Of a DNA stretch of 64,000 nt, positions 24,625 to 33,554 are shown in pieces. Every line of letters begins with the position of its first letter. Positions within the stretch are counted from its first letter, which is position 1. Under the pieces are notes generated by a model. That model saw only the letters and a list, made by a program, of their open reading frames with translations, had not been told where the DNA came from and did no database searches. Source of the DNA: an uncultured Spirochaetaceae bacterium (lineage in GTDB: Bacteria; Spirochaetota; Spirochaetia; Sphaerochaetales; Sphaerochaetaceae); NCBI GenBank assembly GCA_944392985.1, contig CALXYL010000009.1, forward strand, positions 1 through 64,000, read 5' to 3'. A program made the translations under genes and the position numbers.

Positions 24625-26431
24625 TTATCCTTTCCTCCCTCAGATACGGATCGAGAACACGATCGATTTCATCAAGATAAGCCCTCCGGTCATACTCGCT
24701 CCAGAAATGGGGGTTCGGATCAGCAGATGAAGTGTAATACTTGAGGAACGCCAGCCTCGTACAATGAGGTATATATTCCCCTTTCTGCTCCTTAAGACGA
24801 AGGATCTGCCGCTTAACATCGAATACGGAATTGCTTATTGCCGCATTGTTCCGAAGATCAAGCAAAGCCATATTGCCGAGCTGATCAATGTAATATGTCC
24901 TGTCATTCGGAGAAAGCACCTTGAACACATCCTCTGACACCTTTCTGAAATCTTCCAACGAAAGATCCTTGGATCCAAGCATGGTTGAAATCCTGGCAAT
25001 CAGGTCCTTCCTGCTTGCATCATCAACGGATCCGATGCCTTCCAACTCCTCAAGAGCCTTTCTGTGGTACTCCAGCCAAGCCATCTGGTCTTTCCTTGAA
25101 GTGAGGATTTCCGCATTCTGGGCATGTATATGCTCCAGCGTCCATTTCTCAGCTTTGTAACGACGGAAATCAAAACGAACAATATGAGTGTATTTCCCTT
25201 TATCGGCATCGAACGGCATCAATGACATGATATTGAAAAGGAGGAGAATCCTTTCCATCAGATCATGATCCGCCTTGATATGATAATCCAGTTCACTGTA
25301 CGGCTTTTTTGCAGCTATCCTTTCCCTGATCATATCATCGATGATTGCTATCACCTCGGATTTCCTTCTGCCAATCACCATCTTCCGCAGTTTCAGTATC
25401 GAGTTCCCGCTGACATCCGAAGCAACCAGATATCCGATTTTATTGTACAGCTCATCATTCTCATACCAGTTCAGGATCTCAAAATAGAATAGCCTGAATT
25501 CCTCCCAGATCCTCGCCATATCACAGTCTCTGGAATGCATGAATTCCGAAAAACGGAAAAACAGGGCATAACGATCGATATCACCATGCACCTCTGTCTC
25601 CAGGAAAAGCTCAAACAGACGGTCAATTCTTGTCGGATATCCGGCAGGATCACGGTTCGTTATGAAATACCACAGACCATCATCGTTGAGCCTATGGGAC
25701 ATCTCATCCCATTCTCGCGCAATCCTTGCCTTATCCCTCTCGTCTGAGCCAGCCTCCTCCTGAAGCAGAAGAGCCTTGATCAGCTCAGAATCAGTCAAAG
25801 GTATCTTGCCGATGTTCAATCGTTTGAATAGCCCAGAAGTATCATTCTCCTCTGTCTCATACCATATGATGCCTGTTCCGCCGCCACTGCCATTTCCAGA
25901 AAGGCCATTCTCAAGGAACCAGCAGATCCTTCCTGTATTCTTCTCATTGAGATCCCTGGTTTTCTTCTCAAGCCAATCCTCTATAGCCTCATACGCTTGG
26001 AACATGAAGTAGAAATCAATATTCCGCTCTGATTCCTCCTTCATCTTCGTACGGGCTTCCTCATTAAACGGATCCAACGAGCCCAGCCTTTCCAGAAAAT
26101 CCCTGGATCCTTCCCTTACCCTGTATTCAATCCTGAAATCCGGTGAGGACTGCGTTATTCTCGCTAAGCGGCTCCTAAGAAGGAAAAGCGTAGTCATACG
26201 CTGCTGTCCATCTATAAGCTCATACTCCTTCTCTCCAATCATCCTTACCACAACTGGCTGAAGGCAATAGCTGCCATTCCTATGGGCATAGCAATCATCA
26301 AGAAGCAGCTTCACTTCCTGTGGACGCCATCTGTACCCGCGCTGATAAGGCATGATCACAAATGTCCCATCTATGTGCATCACATTCCTGATTTCTGGCT
26401 TCATCGATATAATCTCCCGGAAAACATCCAA
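24617..26431 (-). CDS. DUF262-DUF1524 (GmrSD-like) nuclease A
   Basis: A 604-residue fusion. Residues ~20-90 hold the DUF262 motif pair (PYQRGYRW, IDGQQRMTTLFLL); the C-terminal ~170 residues hold the DUF1524 HNH-type nuclease pattern, with LEHIHAQN at 432-439 and LGNMALLD plus the downstream Asn/Lys segment (SNSVFDVKR) at about 518-541. This is the architecture of GmrSD, a type IV enzyme cutting modified phage DNA. The canonical H-I-x-P-Q is H-I-H-A-Q here. Two starts are possible: 26431 (after an extended -10, TGCTATAGT) or 26404 (with GGGAG 9 nt upstream). The gene pair sits between unrelated metabolic operons. Confidence 0.78.
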   Translation of the reverse strand: MDVFREIISMKPEIRNVMHIDGTFVIMPYQRGYRWRPQEVKLLLDDCYAHRNGSYCLQPVVVRMIGEKEYELIDGQQRMTTLFLLRSRLARITQSSPDFRIEYRVREGSRDFLERLGSLDPFNEEARTKMKEESERNIDFYFMFQAYEAIEDWLEKKTRDLNEKNTGRICWFLENGLSGNGSGGGTGIIWYETEENDTSGLFKRLNIGKIPLTDSELIKALLLQEEAGSDERDKARIAREWDEMSHRLNDDGLWYFITNRDPAGYPTRIDRLFELFLETEVHGDIDRYALFFRFSEFMHSRDCDMARIWEEFRLFYFEILNWYENDELYNKIGYLVASDVSGNSILKLRKMVIGRRKSEVIAIIDDMIRERIAAKKPYSELDYHIKADHDLMERILLLFNIMSLMPFDADKGKYTHIVRFDFRRYKAEKWTLEHIHAQNAEILTSRKDQMAWLEYHRKALEELEGIGSVDDASRKDLIARISTMLGSKDLSLEDFRKVSEDVFKVLSPNDRTYYIDQLGNMALLDLRNNAAISNSVFDVKRQILRLKEQKGEYIPHCTRLAFLKYYTSSADPNPHFWSEYDRRAYLDEIDRVLDPYLREERING

Positions 26432-26531
26432 GAACTGACTATAGCAGTATTTCCCCTGAAAACCGACAGTATAACTGGATTTCCGAAATAAACGAGCCAG
26501 AATCAGGCCGAGAAACTTGCCAAAGATTTTA

Positions 26532-26561
26532 GTTGACCGGTAAACAAAACCGATTTATCAT
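26532..26561 (+). promoter_or_regulatory. Promoter and LacI-type operator of the maltodextrin operon
   Basis: TTGACC (26533-26538), 17-nt spacer, TATCAT (26556-26561). The -35 lies inside the imperfect palindrome GTTGACCGGTAAAC (26532-26545) with central CG, the typical shape of a LacI/GalR-family operator. Binding by the regulator encoded as fourth gene of the operon would block the polymerase. Confidence 0.7.
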
Positions 26562-26600
26562 TCTTTCTGACAGGGAAATCCTGTACAAAAGGAGAAAAAC

Positions 26601-27962
26601 ATGAAAAAGACAATGAGCATCATCATTGCTGCTCTCCTCGTCCTGTCGATGCCTGCTTTCGCAGGTGGTGCCGGCGAGGCTGCCTCCGGAGAAGTGTACT
26701 TCCTCAACTTCAAGCCGGAAATCGCAGAAGTATATACAAATGAGGTCGCGCCTGCATTCGAGGAGGCAACAGGAATCCCTCTGAAGGTCGTCACTGCTGC
26801 TTCAAACCAGTATGAAGCGACGCTCAGGAGCGAGATCTCGAAGTCAGAGCCGCCTACGATCTTCCAGATCAATGGACCTGTCGGCCTGCAGAACTGGAAG
26901 GACTATGCCGCCCCGCTTGATGATACTGCTTTCTACGGCATGCTCTCCGACCCATCGATGGCACTCTCCGATGGCGGACAGGTGCTGGCTGTTCCTTATA
27001 CAGTGGAAGGCTATGGCATCATCTATAATGACGCGATCATGCGCGCTTACTTTGCGCTCCCTGACAAGGCTGTCTCGATCAGCTCTGCAGAGGAGATCAC
27101 CGATTTCGCTACGCTCAAGGCTGTTGTCGAGGATATGACAGCGCACAAGGATGAGCTTGGTATCCAGGGCGTATTCGCCTCCACATCGATGGCACCGGGC
27201 AGCGACTGGAGATGGCAGACCCACCTCTTCAACGTACCTCTCTGGGCAGAATTCCGCGACAAGGCCGGCGGAGACAGCTCACAGGCACTTGCAACGGCAT
27301 TCGCAGCGAAGACCTTCGATTTCACATACAACGAGAACTTCAGGAACCTCTGGGATCTCTATCTCAACAACTCCGTATCACCGAAGGGCCTCGTCGGAGG
27401 AAAGAATGATGCCGATTCGATGGCTGAGTTCGCCCTCGGACAGTGCGCGATGGTCCAGAATGGCAACTGGGGCGCTTCCCAGATCCTCGGAGTCCCGGGA
27501 AATACCGTTGCCGACAGCGATATCAAGTTCCTGCCCCTCTACATGGGACTTGATGGTGAGGAAGGGCTTGGCATCTGCGTAGGAACAGAGAACTATCTCT
27601 GCATCAACAAGCAGGCATCCCCTGAGGCACAGGCCAACGCGCTTGTATTCCTCGAATGGCTCTTCTCCTCCGATGAAGGCAAGGACCTCGTGACCAACAG
27701 CCTTGGATTCATCACGCCGTTCAATACCTTCGCAGAAGATGAGCAGCCGACCGATCCTCTTGCACGCCAGGTCACGAAATGGATGGCAAAGGGCGATGTG
27801 AAGTCCATCCCATGGACATTCGCCGGAATCCCATCAGAGCAGTGGAAGGCAGACTTCGGCGCAGCGCTTCTTGAGTACATCAACGGAAGGATGAGCTGGG
27901 AGGACACCGCACAGGTAGCAGTAGATGCCTGGGCACGCGAAGCTGAGCTTGCAGGAAGGTAA
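26601..27962 (+). CDS. Sugar ABC transporter substrate-binding protein (MalE-like)
   Basis: A 453-residue family 1 solute-binding protein with a signal peptide (residues 1-22, cleavage near AFAGGAGEAA, typical of spirochaete binding proteins). Signature-like segments include VAPAFEEATGIPLKVV near the start, PYTVEGYGIIYND (near residue 132) and the C-terminal WEDTAQVAVDAW. The strong AGGAG site and its position as first gene, followed by a hairpin, fit high expression relative to the permeases. The operon also encodes 4-alpha-glucanotransferase, so maltose or maltodextrin is the likely ligand, though this is by context. Confidence 0.82.
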   Translation: MKKTMSIIIAALLVLSMPAFAGGAGEAASGEVYFLNFKPEIAEVYTNEVAPAFEEATGIPLKVVTAASNQYEATLRSEISKSEPPTIFQINGPVGLQNWKDYAAPLDDTAFYGMLSDPSMALSDGGQVLAVPYTVEGYGIIYNDAIMRAYFALPDKAVSISSAEEITDFATLKAVVEDMTAHKDELGIQGVFASTSMAPGSDWRWQTHLFNVPLWAEFRDKAGGDSSQALATAFAAKTFDFTYNENFRNLWDLYLNNSVSPKGLVGGKNDADSMAEFALGQCAMVQNGNWGASQILGVPGNTVADSDIKFLPLYMGLDGEEGLGICVGTENYLCINKQASPEAQANALVFLEWLFSSDEGKDLVTNSLGFITPFNTFAEDEQPTDPLARQVTKWMAKGDVKSIPWTFAGIPSEQWKADFGAALLEYINGRMSWEDTAQVAVDAWAREAELAGR

Positions 27963-27972
27963 ACCTGATTGA

Positions 27973-27999
27973 GGCCGCCTCCCGAAGGCGGCCTTTCCA
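27973..27999 (+). terminator. Intra-operon hairpin after the binding-protein gene
   Basis: Nine-base-pair perfect stem AGGCCGCCT/AGGCGGCCT followed by TTTCC, between the malE-like and malF-like genes. Probably partial termination or 3' protection that raises binding-protein mRNA over the permease part. Confidence 0.65.
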
Positions 28000-28010
28000 A
28001 AGGAGTCGAA

Positions 28011-28856
28011 ATGGAAAAATCAATAAGGAAGTGGTTCGCCCTGTTCGCGCTGCCGGGAATGATCTGCTTCTCTGTCGCATTCCTTATACCATTTGTATGG
28101 GCATTCATCCTCTCTTTCTGCTCATTCACAACAATAACGAACGCATCTTTTGTGGGAATCGAGAACTACATCAGAGCATTCACAGTGGACAATTACTTCA
28201 CTCAGGCATTCTGGTTCACTCTCGCATTCACCATAGTCAGCGTAGTGCTGATCAACATCATCGCATTCACCTTCGCGCTCCTTCTGACAAAGGATGTGCC
28301 GGGAACGAATGCCTTCCGCACGATAATCTTCATGCCCAATCTCATCGGAGGCATCGTCCTCGGATGGATATGGAATGTGATCATAAACGGAGTCCTTGCC
28401 CAGTTCGGACTGAACATCATGTCTGATTCGAAATTCGGCTTCTGGGGCCTTGTCGTCCTGATGCTATGGCAGAATGCCGGCTACATGATGGTCATCTACA
28501 TCGCGGCCATACAGAACATCCCGCAGGATGAGCTGGAAGCCGCCTCCATCGATGGCGCATCATGGTGGACAACCCTTACCAGGATCATCATCCCGAGCGT
28601 CATGCCATCAATCACGATCTGCCTCTTCCTCACGCTGACAAACGGCTTCAAGCTATACGATCAGAACCTCGCACTGACAGCCGGTCAGCCTAACCATGGA
28701 ACGGAAATGCTCGCAATGAACATCTTCAACACATTCTACAGCAGGGTCGGCTTCGAAGGTGTCGGACAGGCCAAGGCCGTCATATTCACCATCATAGTGG
28801 CCGCCATCGCCCTTCTGCAGCTCTTCTTCACGAGGAAGAAGGAGGAGGCGCTCTGA
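28011..28856 (+). CDS. Sugar ABC transporter permease (MalF-type)
   Basis: A 281-residue permease with six hydrophobic segments and the EAA loop EAASIDGASWWTTLTRIIIP (around residue 190) that docks on the ATPase. The ATG at 28011 has AAAGGAG 6 nt upstream; the frame starts earlier inside the intergenic hairpin. Its stop overlaps the start of the next permease (TGATG). No ATPase gene is in the operon, so a shared MsmK/UgpC-type ATPase encoded elsewhere must power it. Confidence 0.88.
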   Translation: MEKSIRKWFALFALPGMICFSVAFLIPFVWAFILSFCSFTTITNASFVGIENYIRAFTVDNYFTQAFWFTLAFTIVSVVLINIIAFTFALLLTKDVPGTNAFRTIIFMPNLIGGIVLGWIWNVIINGVLAQFGLNIMSDSKFGFWGLVVLMLWQNAGYMMVIYIAAIQNIPQDELEAASIDGASWWTTLTRIIIPSVMPSITICLFLTLTNGFKLYDQNLALTAGQPNHGTEMLAMNIFNTFYSRVGFEGVGQAKAVIFTIIVAAIALLQLFFTRKKEEAL

Positions 28857-29692
28857 TGCAGGTTTCAAGGAAATACACGAGATGGATTGCATTCGCCGTG
28901 CTCGTTCTCGTTTCAGCATATGTGATCTTCCCCATCCTCGTCGTTGTGATGAACTCATTCAAGTCGAGGCTGTTCATATCGAACATGCCGTTCTCATTGC
29001 CTGACAGCCAGACATTCGTAGGTCTCACCAACTACACGCAGGGCCTTATGAAAACGGGATTCTTCTCCGCATTCGGCTACTCCCTCTGGATAACGCTGGC
29101 CTCGGTGTTCTTCATTCTCCTGTGCACCAGCATGCTGGCATGGTACATCACCCGCGTCACAGGAAAGGCGACGAGCACGATCTACTACCTTCTGACATTC
29201 TCCATGATCGTGCCATTCCAGATGGTCATGTTCACAATGAGCAAGTTCGCCAACATGATCGGAATCGACAACCCTGTCGGAATCGTCCTGCTTTATGTCG
29301 GGTTCGGATGCGGCATGGCGACATTCATGTTCGCAGGATTCATCAAATCGATACCGCTTGCGCTTGAGGAAGCGGCAATGATTGACGGAGCCAACCCACC
29401 GCAGGTATTCTTCCTTGTCGTTATGCCTATGCTCAAGAGCACCGCGATAACCATCGCGATCCTCGAGACGATGTGGGTATGGAATGACTATCTCATGCCC
29501 TATCTGACGATTGGAACGGAATACAGGACGATCCCTGTTGCGATCCAGTACCTCAGAGGAGGATATGGAGCTGTTGACATGGGAGCGATGATGGCAATGC
29601 TCTTCCTCGCGATGCTGCCTGTCATCGTATTCTATCTTATCTGCCAGAAATACATCATAAAGGGTGTTCTTGCAGGTGCTGTGAAGGGATGA
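28856..29692 (+). CDS. Sugar ABC transporter permease (MalG-type)
   Basis: A 278-residue permease with six transmembrane segments and EAA loop EEAAMIDGANPPQVFFLVVMP (near residue 175). It starts within the stop codon of the preceding permease and is followed after 1 nt by the LacI gene, so the genes are co-translated. Partner of the MalF-type subunit in a carbohydrate uptake (CUT1) transporter. Confidence 0.88.
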   Translation: MQVSRKYTRWIAFAVLVLVSAYVIFPILVVVMNSFKSRLFISNMPFSLPDSQTFVGLTNYTQGLMKTGFFSAFGYSLWITLASVFFILLCTSMLAWYITRVTGKATSTIYYLLTFSMIVPFQMVMFTMSKFANMIGIDNPVGIVLLYVGFGCGMATFMFAGFIKSIPLALEEAAMIDGANPPQVFFLVVMPMLKSTAITIAILETMWVWNDYLMPYLTIGTEYRTIPVAIQYLRGGYGAVDMGAMMAMLFLAMLPVIVFYLICQKYIIKGVLAGAVKG

Positions 29693-29693
29693 T

Positions 29694-30719
29694 ATGGGAA
29701 CGAAACGGGTTACGATCCAGGATATAGCAAGAAAGACAGGCTACTCAAAGACCGCTGTATCCTTTGCATTCAACTGTCCCTCGAGGATTTCAGAGGCTGC
29801 GGTGGAGAAGATCCTCAGCGCGGCGAAGGAGCTGGATTATATCCCCGATCCGATGGCCCGCAACTTCTCACTTGGAAAGCACATGGCATTGGGTTTCCTC
29901 CTGCCCCAGAAAGCAGGGACATCGCTTGGGAACCCATATATCCACTCAGTCATCAAGGGAATCGCCGCAGAATGCCAGAGCAAGGGGTATATGCTCACCC
30001 TGATACCTCCCCTGCACTCATCTGTGCAGGAAGCGGTGAAGAACGCTACGGTCGACGGGATCATCACGATCGGAATCGAGATCGACAGGAGCCTTAGGGG
30101 AATCCTCCGCAGACGAGGGATGCCGATCGTGGCCATCGACGGGAGCGAGGATGATGAGGCCATCAGCTCAGTCTCCATCGACGACGAAGGAGCGGCAGAG
30201 ATGCAGATGCTGAAGGTGCTTGAGAGGGGACACAGGAAGATTGCCGTGATCACCCTCCCCGGAGATGCATACAGCAGCTCATCAGCGAAGCCCGGCTCAA
30301 CTCTTGAGAAGCGCAAAGCGGGATACGCAAAGGCGCTGAAGCAGTATTCCATGACCCTCAGCGACGTCACCCTCCTCTCCTCTGACACAACGATAATGGC
30401 AGGAAGGAAAGCCGCAGAAAGCATCCTGAGCTCATTCACCCCTACCTGCTTCGTCTCGATGTCTGACGCCGTGGCAATGGGAATCCAGGAAGTGCTGAGT
30501 GAACGCAAGATGGATGATGTCTCAGTCATCGGCTTCGACGGCATCGAGGAAGAGGAATACAGGACACAGTATCTGACGACGATTGTCCAGAGCGGAAGCG
30601 AGAAAGGGAGAGTAAGCGCACAGATGCTGCTTGCCATGATAGAGGACAGGCAGAGTCCGGTGATGCACAGGACTGTGGAATACAGCTTTCAGGAAGGAAG
30701 GACACTGGGATGGATATAA
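29694..30719 (+). CDS. LacI-family regulator of the operon
   Basis: A 341-residue LacI/GalR-family repressor. The N-terminal helix-turn-helix is VTIQDIARKTGYSKTAVSFA (residues 5-24), followed by the hinge helix SAAKELDYIPDPMARNF and a periplasmic-binding-protein-like sugar domain with SSVSIDDEGAAEMQ and FVSMSDAVAMGIQE. It is the fourth gene of the operon and very likely binds the GTTGACCGGTAAAC palindrome over the operon promoter, giving autoregulation; the inducer would be maltose or a maltodextrin product. The stop overlaps the start of the glucanotransferase gene. Confidence 0.87.
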   Translation: MGTKRVTIQDIARKTGYSKTAVSFAFNCPSRISEAAVEKILSAAKELDYIPDPMARNFSLGKHMALGFLLPQKAGTSLGNPYIHSVIKGIAAECQSKGYMLTLIPPLHSSVQEAVKNATVDGIITIGIEIDRSLRGILRRRGMPIVAIDGSEDDEAISSVSIDDEGAAEMQMLKVLERGHRKIAVITLPGDAYSSSSAKPGSTLEKRKAGYAKALKQYSMTLSDVTLLSSDTTIMAGRKAAESILSSFTPTCFVSMSDAVAMGIQEVLSERKMDDVSVIGFDGIEEEEYRTQYLTTIVQSGSEKGRVSAQMLLAMIEDRQSPVMHRTVEYSFQEGRTLGWI

Positions 30720-32257
30720 GCGGAAAGCGATCATCTGGAATACTGCTTCACATCACATCGCTGCCATCGGAATACGGCATAGGTGATCTCGGCCCTGAAG
30801 CACTGGATATGGCTGAGAGGATCGCCGCATCCGGAGCGACCCTCTGGCAGCTCCTGCCCCTCGGCCCCACAGGATACGGGAACAGTCCCTATGCCCAGCG
30901 AAGCGCCTTCGCGGGAAACGAGATGCTTCTTTCCCCCGAACTGCTGTACAGGGATGGCTACCTGAAGAAGGAGGATCTTCTGCATCCTGACTTCCCTTCG
31001 GATCGTGTCTGCTTCAGCTGTGTCTCGGAATGGAAGATGCCGCGCCTGATGAAGGCCGGCTGGAATGCGCTGCACGGAAAGGAACGCGACGCGATCGAGG
31101 CCTTCCGCCTCAATGAGCGGTTCTGGATTGATGACTATGCCCTCTTCATGGCCCTTTATGACAAATATGGGGATGCCCGGTGGCATACAGTCTGGAACAA
31201 GGAGGAAGGAAGAAGGGAAAAGGCAGCGCTGGAAAGCGCAAGGCATACCCTCAGGAATGAGATTGAGGTATATATCGCGCTGCAGTATCTCTTCTCGAAG
31301 CAGATGCACAGCCTGAGGGAACGCACATCCTCGCTCGGGCTGAAGCTCATCGGAGACATCCCCATATTCGCGGCCGCGGACAGTGCCGACACATGGTCGC
31401 ATCTGGAGCTGTTCAAGACCGATGCGAAGGGACGCTACAGCGCTGTATCAGGGGTGCCGCCAGATAACTTCTCCGCCACAGGACAGCTTTGGGGAAATCC
31501 TGTCTATGACTGGAAAGTACACGAGAAGGAAGGTTTCAGATGGTGGAAGGAACGCATCAGGCGCTGTCTGGAGATGACTGATATCATCAGGATCGATCAT
31601 TTCAGAGGCTTCGACGCCTATTATGAGATAAAGGCCAATGCAAAGACCGCGGAGCATGGCATCTGGAAGCGCTCTCCCGGCAAGGCCTTCTTCACCTCTC
31701 TGGAGAAGGACATGGGCACGATCCCGATCATCGCGGAGGATCTAGGATGGATGACGCCATCAGTCGCTGCCCTGCGCGAGCGGTTCGGCTTTCCTGGGAT
31801 GAAGATCGCTCAGTTCGGCTTCTCCTGGAACGAGGACGGCAGCCTGAACACATATGATGATTTCCTCCCCCACAACTACTCCAGGGATTTCGTTGCATAT
31901 ACCGGGACGCATGACAACGATACCATCAGAGGATGGTACGGAAAGCTCCCTGATACGGAGAAGCACGCTGTACGGGAGTATCTTTCATCCCCGGATGAGG
32001 AAATCGTCTGGTCAATGATCCGAAGTGTCATGATGTCGAATGCGGACACCGCCATCATCCCGATGCAGGATGTGCTGGAGAAAGGGAGCGAAGCAAGGAT
32101 GAACTTCCCTTCAACATGCAATGACATGAACTGGACGTGGCGAATGGACAGCACTGGATTCAATGACTACAGGATCGGCCGCTTCCATTTCCTGTCACGT
32201 ATCTCCGGACGCAACGGGCTCACTGCAGAGGAAGCCAGGGAAAGAAGAGTGCGCTGA
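30710..32257 (+). CDS. malQ: 4-alpha-glucanotransferase
   Basis: A 515-residue GH77 amylomaltase that transfers glucan segments between maltodextrins and releases glucose. Visible are the N-terminal LLPLGPTGYGNSPYAQRSAFAGN signature, the nucleophile region IIRIDHFRGF (Asp near residue 295), the acid/base Glu in PIIAEDLG (near residue 345), and the third carboxylate in TGTHDNDT (near residue 397). It overlaps the LacI gene by 10 bp. It processes sugars delivered by the upstream transporter. Confidence 0.93.
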   Translation: MDISGKRSSGILLHITSLPSEYGIGDLGPEALDMAERIAASGATLWQLLPLGPTGYGNSPYAQRSAFAGNEMLLSPELLYRDGYLKKEDLLHPDFPSDRVCFSCVSEWKMPRLMKAGWNALHGKERDAIEAFRLNERFWIDDYALFMALYDKYGDARWHTVWNKEEGRREKAALESARHTLRNEIEVYIALQYLFSKQMHSLRERTSSLGLKLIGDIPIFAAADSADTWSHLELFKTDAKGRYSAVSGVPPDNFSATGQLWGNPVYDWKVHEKEGFRWWKERIRRCLEMTDIIRIDHFRGFDAYYEIKANAKTAEHGIWKRSPGKAFFTSLEKDMGTIPIIAEDLGWMTPSVAALRERFGFPGMKIAQFGFSWNEDGSLNTYDDFLPHNYSRDFVAYTGTHDNDTIRGWYGKLPDTEKHAVREYLSSPDEEIVWSMIRSVMMSNADTAIIPMQDVLEKGSEARMNFPSTCNDMNWTWRMDSTGFNDYRIGRFHFLSRISGRNGLTAEEARERRVR

Positions 32258-32303
32258 TTCACCATAAGGAACCCCTGAAGCGCATAAGCATCAGGAGGTC
32301 CTT

Positions 32304-33554
32304 ATGATACGACGATACGTACTTTCTGCCCTGATTGCCGCTGCATTGCTTTCTGCATGCATCCCTTTTCCTGACCGCAAGGCCACATCGCTTGAGGATG
32401 GAGCAGCCTCAGCTGCGGGAGCATTCTTCATGGATGCGCTCTCCCCTCTCTTCATAGAGGACATCAACAGAAGCCTTGATGGCGGAGCTGATGGCTTAGA
32501 AGTCACTCCCAAAGGGATTTCATCGCTCTCGATTGCTCTCTCAGGCTATGGATGCTCAGATTCCGAAGGGCTCATCGAACTCCATTTCATCGAAGGAAGG
32601 GACGCAATGGCCTATAGGATGGAAGGGAATGTCACGGCAAATGGGCTGGAACTCTCCATCAATGTCGAGGGCATGACTGAAGATCTCTCGATAGTCACAG
32701 GTGGAACAATCAGCGCGATCATAGGAGAAGGTGCGCTGCTCGCGCCGCAGAGCGGAACGATCGGATGCGGCGATATGGCATCAGAAGCGCAAAGCATCAT
32801 CCCCGCAGGTTCTTTCTCCCTTCCCGCCAACACGCTCTCAGAAGCAGTCCAGCTCGTCCGTGATGCCTTTGCCCTCTTTCCGTTCATCCCTGACGATGGC
32901 GAGACAAGACAGGATGGCCCGCTTGCGGCACTTCTGACTGCAAGCGAAAGTGGCTGGGAGCTTCATGCTGCGGAGAACGGGATAGAGGTCATCATGTCCT
33001 CATCCAGAAGGGAAGCGCGCATCATGCACAGCAGGACCGAGGCGATCATCGGTGCCCATACGCTTCTGGAGGGACTTTCCATCCCTCCTGGAGAGGATGA
33101 GTACATGGAAGCAATGATATCCGACAGCCTCTCATTCCTCTGGAGCTACAGCATGCTGATAGACATCCGCAACTGCATCAATGGAATGCAGATGGAGGAT
33201 ATCGCGGTGAGTACAGCTTCTCTTGAGGATTCATCGGCGGCTATCACGATCACGCTGCATAGCTACTGCGGCGCAAGCGGAGTCATCGAGATGGAAATGG
33301 AAGGGGAAAGCGATGGCCTCTCCTTCACTGCAATGCGCTATGGGATGGAATCAGAGCGGCTTTCCTTTGATGATGGGATGGATATCACGCTGATCGGGGC
33401 CGAAGGCACGCTTGGAAGCGGCCTCATGCTCAGGATGATAGGAGATGAGCTCTATGCACAGGTGGATGCCTCATCAACGATATCACAGCCTGAAAGCGGC
33501 AGCGCCGTCTCAGGCCGGCATACCATCATCTTCCCTTCTTCCTCTCCACGATGA
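32304..33554 (+). CDS. Lipoprotein of unknown function
   Basis: A 416-residue lipoprotein: signal ALIAAALLSAC with lipobox at LSAC (Cys near residue 19) and AGGAGG before the ATG. The mature protein seems to consist of two related halves, each with an alternating beta pattern and acidic Ser/Gly-rich turns (compare LSIALSGYGCSDSEGLIELHF around residue 75 with AAITITLHSYCGASGVIEMEM around residue 315), suggesting an internal duplication. The 3' end overlaps the convergent MFS gene by 29 bp. No family recognised. Confidence 0.55.
   Translation: MIRRYVLSALIAAALLSACIPFPDRKATSLEDGAASAAGAFFMDALSPLFIEDINRSLDGGADGLEVTPKGISSLSIALSGYGCSDSEGLIELHFIEGRDAMAYRMEGNVTANGLELSINVEGMTEDLSIVTGGTISAIIGEGALLAPQSGTIGCGDMASEAQSIIPAGSFSLPANTLSEAVQLVRDAFALFPFIPDDGETRQDGPLAALLTASESGWELHAAENGIEVIMSSSRREARIMHSRTEAIIGAHTLLEGLSIPPGEDEYMEAMISDSLSFLWSYSMLIDIRNCINGMQMEDIAVSTASLEDSSAAITITLHSYCGASGVIEMEMEGESDGLSFTAMRYGMESERLSFDDGMDITLIGAEGTLGSGLMLRMIGDELYAQVDASSTISQPESGSAVSGRHTIIFPSSSPR

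Noticed and set aside
22486-26431. Full restriction-modification or BREX/DISARM-type island
   Set aside because: Only the two DUF262 genes are present; flanking genes are a sodium-pump subunit and a sugar operon, with no methyltransferase, integrase or transposase.
33526-33554. Convergent 29-bp overlap of lipoprotein and MFS gene ends as a sign of an error
   Set aside because: Both frames end normally; such tail-to-tail overlaps are common in compact genomes.
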